Of a stretch of 64,000 nt of DNA, positions 55,692 to 64,000 are shown one piece after another; positions within the stretch are counted from its first letter, which is position 1, and each line of letters starts with the position of its first letter. The position numbers were made by a program, and so were the translations under genes. This DNA is from Ornithodoros turicata (Eukaryota > Arthropoda > Arachnida > Ixodida > Argasidae): assembly GCF_037126465.1 (NCBI RefSeq), contig NC_088201.1:22738550-22802549 (forward strand), written 5' to 3'. Below the pieces are notes generated by a model that did not search any database, was not told the DNA's origin, and saw only the letters and a program-made list of their open reading frames with translations.

Positions 55692-56414
55692 AGATGCACA
55701 TTTACCAGCTAGCCGCCATTATTTCTGGTTTTAACACGGATCGACGCCCGAGCTACACACCAGAAAACTAAACAGTCTTTAGTTACGGGAGCTCCCCCTC
55801 TTAATTAAAGCTCTGGGTAAAGTCCATAAACGCTTTCGTGAATCCAGTGGATGGGAAATTGCAGACCAGTTTTTAATGGTACGTTACTATAAAGTCCGGT
55901 GCATTTTCTGACATTCATATTAAAATACAACGATCTGTCTGTCTGTCTGTCTTTTCCGACGACTGCCATATTTCAACGATCTCATGCTCTTAATTGTTCT
56001 CCGTGTAGACCACAAACGCCACAAGTGCATACGGTGAAAACGGTGCCCGCTCTGGTGCACAGATTATATTCGGAAACTTGCTCTGTTGTACGGTTCTGTA
56101 GTTGGCTTTGTTTGAAACCGAACAGAAGCGTGGTATAGAGAGAAGAGGAGGGGTATAGGGAAGAAAATTCTAGAGATGTTGGCACCCACAAATGAAATGG
56201 GCCGGCTACTCCTAACGGCTTAGAAGCAAGGATGAATGTGTCCATATTTGTGTGTATATGCATATATGAAGCAGGGTAGAACGGGTCGCCATCGGGTTAG
56301 GACAGCAAACGGGTTAGGACATACATCGGGTTAGGACATCAAAAAGGAGCTAAAAATGCTGTTGCACGCGATTCTGATTCGATAAATTTGGACAACAGAG
56401 GTACTATGGTACAG

Positions 56415-56540
56415 TGGAATGGTTGATGTTGCTGGTGATGATGATGGTACTAGTAGAAAAAAAAAGGAGATGTAGGCCACACTTCGCGCAGGACCGGCTA
56501 CTCTAGAGTGATTGGCGGCACATAGCAAGAGGCGTTTTCA
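56415..56540 (-). mobile_element. LINE-F 3' UTR fragment (degraded)
   Basis: GCTGGTGATGATGATGG, AAAAAAAAGGAGATGTAGGC, CGGCTACTCTAGAG: the layout of 36770-36850 and 5805-5880. Confidence 0.4.
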
Positions 56541-57136
56541 AAAGATGTCTCCTTCTCTATGACCTTAAGAAATGATATGAGCGATGGATGCGCTGTCGAC
56601 GGACAGCTGGTCAGTCTTCCAGCACTTTCACGACATCGAAAAGGTCTGCTATTAATTATCTCCGGGGCTCTCCGTGGAATCGTCTTTTACCGGAAGAGAT
56701 CAGATGCTAGGAAAAACACTTAACGACTCACTGCGCCACAGTAAGCTGTCAGGATGACCGTGTTGCGCGCAGGATTGTACGTTGTTATTTGCTGTGTATC
56801 CGTGAAACACGAGCTTGCTGCGTAGTACTGCACGGAGAAAACGCGACCGCAGAATTGCTGAGAAATAATAGTGAAGGGAAACTTGAGACGAAGAAAATAT
56901 TGCTAAGAACGCCAATGTTATCGGTTGTAATAGACCTCAGCTGTTTGATACCGGTACGCATAATTGGTTTCCACTGTTACGGTTATCGATCCGCGAAGTG
57001 GGAAGGGGCTTGTAGCGTAAAAGGCACGGTTATTAATGTTGCAATAAACGTTAAGGAACGAATAAATATGACAATACACTTCTCTCCGGGGACGTCTTGG
57101 CCAATAGCCGCGTACGTCAATTTCCGGTGTTAAAAT

Positions 57137-57325
57137 CATACTGTTATCACTGCTGTGTGGTGGAAAAAGCGGGCGGGTGGGCGCCCTTTTATGACAATTA
57201 ACGCATCTGCATAAGTGTCACAAAAAGGCGTAGGCCTCCCGTTTCCAGCAAACCAGGGGAGAACGATATCATTCGGGATGGATGACTAGGAGCGTGTTAT
57301 GCGGTGAAGCTCTGTTTAAAGAGTT
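57137..57325. mobile_element. fbM copy 14, asymmetric, left outer arm missing
   Basis: ATACTGTTATCACTGCTG, ACAATTAACGCATCTGCATA, AAAAAGGCGTAGGCCTCCCG, CGATATCATTCGGGATGG, GTTATGCGGTGAAGCTCTG. Confidence 0.7.
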
Positions 57326-59056
57326 TAAAATAATCGTTGCCTAATCAACACTTGTTCGCCGCCTTTACTGAACTACTTCTACTGCATTATAAACCACTGT
57401 CGACGCGAAGCCTTCCTTCTTTCTATGCGCTGATTAGAACCGTCGAAATATATTCAAGACTATTTAAGCCTCCTGTGTCGCCTGCCTGCGCGGTCTTTTT
57501 TTCCCCACAGCGCAGTTGAGCGCACATTGTTATCGAACAGCCCCGCGCCGAGTGTTTATGTGCGCCTCTCCTTGTACTCTTTAAAGACCGAGAAAGACCT
57601 GCAGAGGCAGGACGCTGTGACTGGGATGAAATGAGTCTGGAAAGCTTGCTACGAAACGATCGAATCCATAGCGGAATGTGCTTGATCGTAGGGTTGAAAA
57701 ATAACGCCAACAGATAGCTTTCTTCGTTTCCGCATTTCCTGTACTTCCGTATTTTGCGTATTACGTGTCTCATAAATCATCCGTTCGAATTCCTACGGGG
57801 AGACGGGATGCAACCGTTCCAGCTGAAAAGTGAGTTTTGAATGCGCATGTGCAGGGCGCTGCACCACGTGACTGGGGCAGGGAAGGAAGCGATCGCAGAG
57901 AGCAAAACGGGAACGCTCTTGGCAGGCCGCTGATGTGCAGCGCGAGCATCACACGGTTTGCATACTGTAGACAGATTGTTGCCACCTGAGTTGCCACGCA
58001 GTCTAGGCGAAGCCCCACGCGGGGAGGCAATCCCCTGCATCCCCGTCTCTCTCTCAAGGTAGGCAAACGCGGCGTGCTTAACATTTTTATTATGCTTCGG
58101 TTGTAGTATTTATATTGTGACAGCAGGACCGCTGCCGCTGGGGTCAGTGATGTCGACGAGGCCAACTGATTATGCTACCATAGTATATCATTCGTCTGCG
58201 GCAAAAACGTGCCTCTTTGCTCAGTGATTGTGTCAATATGAGTGGATTGTCGTACTGCTTTGCGTCCCCAGACTGTGACAGTTTTCGCAGTTATTTACGT
58301 GTTATGTGGCCAAAACAAAACGAAGGATGACGCGATGACAGTGGGAGCATCACTGCGCGGCCACCATATGTGACGACCACCAAAGCTTGCTTCCTAGAGC
58401 GAGAACAACGAAATTGAGCTCGAGTTTGAACCCATCCATCGAGGTCTTCTGCAGGGACACAATACGCGCGCTTTTGTGCTAGTATTTTGAGCACAATGAC
58501 CCCGCGTTGCTTCTTCTCTTGGTGAATGGGAGAACCGATGGGCACACTTGAGCATCAGCCAATAGCATCACGGCCAGCGAAGACAGCCGTAATGTGATTG
58601 GCCCACACACAATTGCTAGTGTTTCCTTAGAGCGGGTAGCTTTATGAAACTATGAAACTACGCGGCTCGTTCATCGAAAAGTGACCTTTAAACATGGGCA
58701 AATATATTTCAGAAATATATTTATCTGTAGAGGTAGGAGAGAAGCCATTTCGTTTATGTGACGGTTCTTTGCACCACAGGCTGTTAAGCGTTATATTTAC
58801 CTGCTGACTGCTTATGCCAGAATCGTCCGTCCCTTGACACTTTAGTGACGGGAACGTTACTGTGTCGAACCTTGATGCGGGGCACGTTACAGTAACGGAG
58901 GGGAAGAATTTCCACGATGATGGCGTACTGCCAGCTTGTGATGTGTGAATTAGACACACGAAGTCACATATTTTGCTGTTCTAAAGGTTGAATACGGGAT
59001 AGTTAACAATATTGAGATCACTATGGAAAGCGAATAATTTTAAGACACAAAATGCA
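57326..59056. other. No gene recognised
   Basis: The largest frame (131 codons, minus, 57770-58165) has no domain I recognise. The 105-codon minus frame 58642-58959 is also unassigned. No mobile-element signature is visible here, so host sequence is possible. Confidence 0.3.
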
Positions 59057-59070
59057 CACTCTAAACACAG

Positions 59071-59088
59071 GTGGTGGCGGTGAAAGGG
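59071..59088 (-). mobile_element. 18-bp SINE1/LINE-D tail insert with 12-bp duplication
   Basis: GTGGTGGCGGTGAAAGGG lies between two exact copies of CTCTAAACACAG (59059-59070, 59089-59100). It resembles the SINE1 3' tail read on the minus strand (GGTGGTGGTGGAAGGG at 38050-38065). Confidence 0.65.
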
Positions 59089-59188
59089 CTCTAAACACAG
59101 AACGTGACCTCATGACACGTTCTGCGCCAATCACTGGGCCGATTGATGCAGTTATCGCTTCTGATTGGTGCAGAGAGCGGGGTGTATA

Positions 59189-59415
59189 CACTCTCAAAAC
59201 AGAACTTCACCGCATAACACGCTGAGAACCAACCATCATCCCGAATGACACCGTTCTGCCCCTTGATTTGTTGAAAATGGAAGGCGTACCCCTTTTTGTG
59301 ACACTGCAGTCACGAATAGTTGTCACAAAATGGAGTAGTCCCAGTGCTTTCCACAAATCAGTAGTGATAACGGTATAATCAGCGTGTTACGCGGTGAAGC
59401 CCAGTTCTAAGGGCG
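59189..59415. mobile_element. fbM copy 16, asymmetric, nested in fbM 15
   Basis: Starts CACTCTCAAAACAGAACTTC after TA. Left arm A-type (CATCCCGAATGACACCGTTC, TTGATTTGTTGAAAATGG); right arm D-type (GTGCTTTCCACAAATCAGTA, TGATAACGGTATAA). Right tip degraded (TTCTAAGGGCG). Confidence 0.72.
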
Positions 59416-59645
59416 CCTTCTTCGGCAATTAAAATGTACCCGAATTGCCACAAAAAGGCGTACGCCTCCCGTTTCCAACAAATCAGGATAGGTAACAGTC
59501 TGAACGACAGTTGGTTCGGAGCGTGTTATCTGGTGAAGTTTTGTTTGTTAGAGTGTAGTTCTAAATTGCAGAACCAGTCTCGCAGTGTCTCGCATTGCTG
59601 TATTTAGAGTATGATTTTTTTTTTTCGTGTGTGCGCGTGTGTGTG

Positions 59646-60197
59646 CACTGTAAAAACATAACTTCACCACATAGCACGCTCATAGCCAATCACCATCCCG
59701 AATGACATCGTTCTGCCCCTGACTGGTTAAAAACGGGAGGCGTACGCCTTTTTGGAACACTTATGCAGTTCCAAGAAGGCGTACGCCCCGCACTTTTCAC
59801 AAATCGGGCGTGATAAAGGTATCATTCTGTGCAGTTGTTGGCTTTCACCGTGCTATGTGGTGAATTTGTTTTTATTTTTGACTTCTTTTATGCCGTGTTA
59901 GCGCCACGAAGAAACTGTGGCTATGAGCGGCGTACAGATGTGGACTGATGGAGAGAGGACAGCAGGAACGAGTGGGGGTCAGGGGGGTTAGTATGCGTCC
60001 TGGGCCGACTCCAGGGGGAACTGTGCCGACATTCGCCTGGAACGTCTTCAGAAAACCCAGGGAAAACCTCAGACAGCACAGCCAGCGGTAGGATTCGAAC
60101 CCACCACCTCCCAGTCTTCAGCACGACCTTGGCTACCACCAACGAGCGAGACGCCTTAACACGCACGGCCATGCCGCTGGTTTCTGTTTTTAGAGTG
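59646..60197. mobile_element. fbM copy 17, asymmetric, with SINE1
   Basis: TG on both sides (59644-59645, 60198-60199). Left arm A-type (CCCGAATGACATCGTTCTGC, AACGGGAGGCGTACGCC); right arm D-type (GCACTTTTCACAAATCGGGC, GTATCATTCTGTGCAGTTG). The SINE splits the right tip. Confidence 0.85.
59875..60184 (-). mobile_element. SINE1 copy in the fbM 17 right tip
   Basis: TGTTTTTA at 59867-59874 and 60185-60192. Minus strand: A-box-like CATGGCCGTGCGTGTTAAGG, B-box GGGTTCGAATCC, GCTGGCTGTGCTGTCTGAGG, GTCGGCACAGTTCCCC, and the alternative tail GTACGCCGCTCATAGCCAC shared with 34757-35028. Confidence 0.85.
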
Positions 60198-60199
60198 TG

Positions 60200-61090
60200 T
60201 GTTGTTATTTCCAAAATACGTTCCGCTTCCCTTTTGGATCTGCATACTTAGTTAGTTAAGCCGTATATGAGCATGAATTTTTCGCAGCTGCAGTTGAATG
60301 CAAATACTGGGACCACTGACATTAGGCAGTTTTAGTAGAACGTTGGTATAACGTCACCGTGAAATTATTGCAATAGCAGCGTGCGTGGATTAGTAACTTA
60401 TTCGGTAGTTTGGATGCGGTAGATATGGTACTTCGAAGATCACGTTATCAACAGAGGCTACTTGCACGCTCTATTAATTCACCACCTTCCCACAGTTAGC
60501 CACTGTGGTTGCATTAAGAATTGCAACCGGATTTATGAATCGATCATTTTTAAAAAGTCATTTCACACTGGATTCCCTCCAGTACTGGATACGTAACAAA
60601 GAAATGAGAATAGCAGGGAAAATAGTCAAATTGAGGGGTTTCTCGACTAATGCGAGCTAATCTGTGTTCGTGCAGCTCAGTAACGTTTCTTGCGAGCGTG
60701 TTGAGCAATTCTATCGTTGCAAATGGTGTTATTAACGTCTGATTCCTATAATGCAACATCCATTTTGGTGATTTGGACGTCTCCGTTGATCCTTCGTTGA
60801 ATGTTGCTTTGTACAAAGTAGATCTTCTATCCCTCACACGCTGTGTTACAGAGTGGCGATCAAAACTGAGCGAATTAACTGAGAACACGTTGCACCGGAA
60901 GACCATCTTCTTGATCTGGTTTCACTTCTTCCTCGATGATCTTCCGACGTTGCGGCAACATGAAGCCCTCTGAAATGTTGTCAGCCGTGTTTACACTGTG
61001 TAAATGGATTGCACGTCAGACGGAACCTGATGACGGGATGCGTTACTTCATCGTTACACACACCAGGAAAAAGTATTGCGTCACCATGCG
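60200..61090. other. No gene recognised
   Basis: The 118-codon minus frame 60550-60906 has no recognisable motif. No terminal repeats. Confidence 0.3.
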
Positions 61091-61104
61091 GTTTTAAGAC
61101 AGAG

Positions 61105-61161
61105 GTCGTGGTGGTCGTGACGAATTCCGGCTTGCCGTTGTTGGCCGCCCTTCACCACACC
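61105..61161 (-). mobile_element. 57-bp SINE1/LINE-D tail insert
   Basis: GTCGTGGTGGTCGTGACG, CGGCTTGCCGTTGTTGGCCG is the shared tail on the minus strand. ACAGAG at 61099-61104 and 61162-61167 is the duplication. Confidence 0.7.
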
Positions 61162-61376
61162 ACAGAGCTTCGCCACATAATACGCTGAATCAGGCCAACC
61201 ACTGCACCGAATGACACAGGTGTCACTCTCGATTTGCGGAAAGCACGGGGCGTGGGCGTTTTTGTGACGATTAACGTAACTGCGTCAATGTCACAAATAG
61301 GCGTGCGCCTCCCGTTTTCACCAAATTGGGGGACAGAACGACGTCATTCGAGATGACGGTTGCCTACACTCTTAAA

Positions 61377-61603
61377 AATGAACTTCCCCACATAGCACGC
61401 TCCTAGCCAACCATCACCCCGAATGACAACGTTCTCGCCCCTGATTTGTTGAAAACGGGAGGCGGAGCCTATTTTGTGCCATTATGCACGGCACAAAATA
61501 GGCTCCTCCTCCCGTTTTCAACAAATCAGGGGCGAGAACGTTGTCATTCGGGATGGTGGTTGGCTAGGAGCGTGCTATGTGGGGAAGTTCATTTTTAAGA
61601 GTG
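61377..61603. mobile_element. fbM copy 19, symmetric, nested in fbM 18
   Basis: TA on both sides (61375-61376, 61604-61605), ends CACTCTTAAAAATGAACTTC. Almost perfect arms with the GGAGCCTATTTTGTGCC core; very close to fbM 3. Confidence 0.93.
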
Positions 61604-61724
61604 TAGGAGCGTGTTATGCACTGATGTTCTACAGGATTACTTTTTTGATAGCTTACAATGCAATCACCAGATGTCTCTCAATTATTTCACAAGTTGATTG
61701 CTCTTCATATCATGAATATACGTA

Positions 61725-62977
61725 CGAGGGGACGATTAAAAAAAATTTGCAAATCGGGTATAAAGGAAGCGAATAAAAATTCTAAAAAATTTTTTTTTTC
61801 AACATAATCACCCCTTAACTGAATACACTTGCTCCATCTGTTCTGCAGACTTGAGATGCCCTGGTGAAAGAGCTTTACCTCTTGGTCATCAAGCCACTGT
61901 TCTGTGGCAGCTTTCCGCGTCGTCGAACCTCGTTCCTTTGAGGCTCCTTTTCAATTTGGGAATAAAAAATCGTCGCAGGTAGCCAGGTCTGGACTGTATA
62001 GGGCGGATGATCGAGCTGCTCGATCCCACACTCCCGAAAGGTAGCCTGGACAACATGAGCCTTATGGACTGGGGCGTTGTCGTGCAGCAGGAAAACGCCT
62101 CTTGTCACCCATCCCTCGGTGCTTCTCCACTATGGCGTGCCTCAGACAACGGAGAATGTCGTCATAGTACTCCGCTGTTATATCGTACCTCTATTGCCAT
62201 GTAATCGATCAGCAGGACACCCTTTTTGTCCCAGAAAACTGTGGCCATCACTTTCCTGACTTACCGATGGGGTTCGAATTATTTTCGGAGGCGGAGACCC
62301 CTGTGTCTCCACTGCATGGATTGTTGCTTGGTTTCCGGGTCCCACTGGTAAAGCCACGTTTCACCTCCGTCGGACCATGAAGTCTTCTGGGTTGCTCTCG
62401 TAGAGGTGAGAAAGCTCCCGAGATGAACTCATATGCGGTGGTGGCGACCCTATGAAGGGAGACGTTCCGAGGTACCCATCTGGCAGAGACCTTTGACATT
62501 CCCAAAGCATCACGAATGATGGTGAACGCACTGCCACAGGAAACGTTCAGTTCCGTGGCAATCTCAGAGACCTTGATTCGTCGAATGTTCGTGATCAGAG
62601 TCTGAGCATGGGCAGCATAGCCTTGGTCGGTCGAGATGGAAGGTCTCCCTGACCTCGGGTCGGTCACACGCGCATGCTCGAACTCGTTGGACCAGCGGGT
62701 GACCGTGGAAAAGGAAGGGCAGTTATCACCAAACACTCTCGACATTCACCCGTGAATTCCCTTTGCGGAATTCCCCTCTTTGCACAGAAACTTGATTACA
62801 TTTCAACATTCAATTTTAAACTCGTTGAGAGTCGATATGTTCACAAGGCCACTACTGGACACAGAATGAACCGCGTGGGTTGATATTGGGAGCACGTTCT
62901 TTCAAAGAGATAAGATAATGAATCACATTAAAAGGTAAGCTGAGACACCTCTGTTTAAACTTTTTGATCGCTCCTCG
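61725..62977 (-). mobile_element. mariner-family transposon 3
   Basis: TA at 61723-61724 and 62978-62979. Ends CGAGGGGACGATTAAAAAAA and complemented CGAGGAGCGATCAAAAAGTT. 1253 bp, normal mariner length, no insertions. Confidence 0.9.
61875..62830 (-). pseudogene. mariner 3 transposase (frameshifted)
   Basis: Minus strand: NVIKFLCKEGNSAKGIHG, a stop, then MSRVFGDNCPSFSTVTRWSN and DPRSGRPSIS (end of the first HTH and linker), KVSEIATELNVSCGSAFTII (second HTH), SKVSARWVPRNV. First catalytic block GGETWLYQWDPETKQQSMQW: the usual Asp before ETW is Gly. Second block VFLLHDNAPVHKAHVVQATF keeps its Asp; the third, YSPDLATCDDFLFPN, keeps its Asp but lies in a shifted frame. Inactive, but the least decayed mariner here. 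Confidence 0.88.
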
Positions 62978-62979
62978 TA

Positions 62980-64000
62980 CTTTTCTCACGCGTTGCTTTT
63001 TTTCTCCTGTGTACTCGAAGCCTATTTCAGCTACACACTATCTGTCTCACAAATTGTTTTGTAGTCGATGTACACACTTGTGTGTGCTAGCGGAAGTACA
63101 ATGTTGCAAGAGATAATGTTGATCTCTTTGCTGTGCCTCTGTTTGCCTTCATGCGTGCATTTCTCATATTCGTGATGTCATGGAGGATACTACGATGTCG
63201 TAGATCATGTTCCTGACATGGACACTGAGCAAGCTCTCGTCATTTCCTCTTCTACGAGCGCTTTGAGGGGATGAGTGCCGCGAAAGGAAGTTATGAATGT
63301 ACTTTCGATAAAAGGATTGCACGGTCAAAATCCTTTTAAAAATGCCAACAGTAGCCTTTGTATGTAGCTAATTCTGTAGCCAGCGGTGTATAGGCATCAT
63401 ATCATATGGAACGTGCTCAGCTCCTGTAACCCCATCATCATCCAATGTATGTGTGTGTGTGTCCTCTAACGGGCAATTATACCATGAATGCGTAAGTACT
63501 ATTTGGACATGCGATTTTGGACATTGAGATTTGGGACATTTGATATGGACACTTGCGACACCCTCTGACGAATTAGTATCTAAATTCTTCGGGTCGAGTC
63601 GATGAGGCACACGACATTTTCAGGAAGAATGACATGACCAGGGTCGTAGATATGTCTATATGCTTTAGGCTCCATGCGAAACATGGCTAGGGAACGAAAA
63701 ATAACTTGCCTACTGGGCTCTGCCTGATCAAAGAAAAAACCTTATAATTCGTATGATAATTCGCGTCTTTACATCGCGAAAGAACTATGAGCGACACCAC
63801 AGCGCAGAGTCGGCGGATTAACTTTACTAAACCAAGGGTACTTTAACGAGTGATAAAACCCCAGCCCAGAAACGAAACAGTCCGAAGGACATATCGATTG
63901 AGCCGATCATCAAGGAAGAGGGGGATGAGCGCACTGTACGTACTTCGGCATCAGATATGGCGCCACGATGAAAACGATCACGATTTTGGTACACAGGAAT
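62980..64000. other. No gene recognised to the window end
   Basis: Only short frames; a (GT)n run near 63450-63461. No terminal repeats found. Confidence 0.3.

Larger units (their letters stand above)
55345..57136. other. No gene recognised; hairpin at 55579
   Basis: Contains the hairpin 55579-55691 and the LINE-F trace 56415-56540. Frames of 60-114 codons without motifs. Confidence 0.3.
59057..59555. mobile_element. fbM copy 15 with fbM 16 nested in its centre
   Basis: Left part 59057-59188 (CACTCTAAACACAG, TCTGCGCCAATCACTGGGCC, TATCGCTTCTGATTGG). Right part 59416-59555 (GGCAATTAAAATGTACCCGA, AAAAAGGCGTACGCCTCC, TTTGTTAGAGTG). It also carries an 18-bp retro-insert at 59071-59088. Confidence 0.7.
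61091..61630. mobile_element. fbM copy 18, asymmetric, with a retro-insert and fbM 19
   Basis: TTTTAAGACAGAG tip, then CTTCGCCACATAATACGC, CAACCACTGCACCGAATGAC, TTTGCGGAAAGCAC (D-type), core GCGTGGGCG / AGGCGTGCGCCTCCC, A-type right arm CGACGTCATTCGAGATGACG. After fbM 19 it continues AGGAGCGTGTTATGC. Both extreme ends are degraded. Confidence 0.75.

Noticed and set aside
57770..58165. 131-codon minus frame as a coding exon
   Set aside because: Overlapped in part by a second long minus frame and compositionally unremarkable; nothing supports it over chance.
1..64000. LTR retrotransposon or endogenous virus
   Set aside because: I found no LTR pair, integrase, protease or gag-pol frame. All reverse transcriptase sequence is of the non-LTR type.

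Overview
The window looks like repeat-dense intergenic DNA from an arthropod nuclear genome. A hard tick or other chelicerate is my best guess, but that is an inference from the mix of tRNA-derived SINEs, RNase H-encoding LINEs, mariner elements and short inverted-repeat elements; no host gene was available to confirm it. There is no sign of bacterial gene organisation, and I cannot identify any intact host gene. Nearly everything recognisable is a transposable element, mostly broken, often inserted inside another. Family names (LINE-A to F, fbM, SINE1, SINE2, R1) are mine and apply only to this window.

Layout. 1-11 kb: 3' ends of several LINEs, then a LINE ORF1 (minus strand, 7975-10440) split by a mariner, itself split by a tRNA-derived SINE. 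11-17 kb: the R1 inverted-repeat element, then a long minus-strand LINE-C (ORF1, endonuclease, reverse transcriptase, C-terminal tail) whose 3' part was hit by LINE-A. 18-21 kb: a LINE-B reverse transcriptase copy inside a foldback MITE (fbM), then an array of hairpin units interrupted by a Tc1-type MITE. 21-34 kb: sparse, with LINE tails, a LINE-B 3' end and three fbM/R1 copies. 34-45 kb: the densest part, with hAT elements carrying exact 8-bp duplications, SINE1 copies, a pogo-like element, and a single fbM copy (38023-41931) expanded about 16-fold by five insertions. 45-64 kb: one unexplained open frame, a pogo-like element nested in another inverted-repeat element, at least ten more fbM copies, and a 1.25-kb mariner.

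Two relations tie the elements together. First, SINE1 and LINE-D share the same 3' tail, the classic signature of a SINE mobilised by a LINE. Second, SINE1/LINE-D insertions repeatedly land in the TTTTAAGAGTG tips of fbM elements, mostly in one orientation, so the MITE tips seem to be preferred targets of the LINE machinery. The fbM family itself has symmetric copies (long near-perfect hairpins) and asymmetric copies (two different arms on one core).

Microsatellites (TG, TA, TCC, poly-G/C) are frequent. Coordinates of degraded elements are approximate to about 20 bases unless a target-site duplication fixes them.
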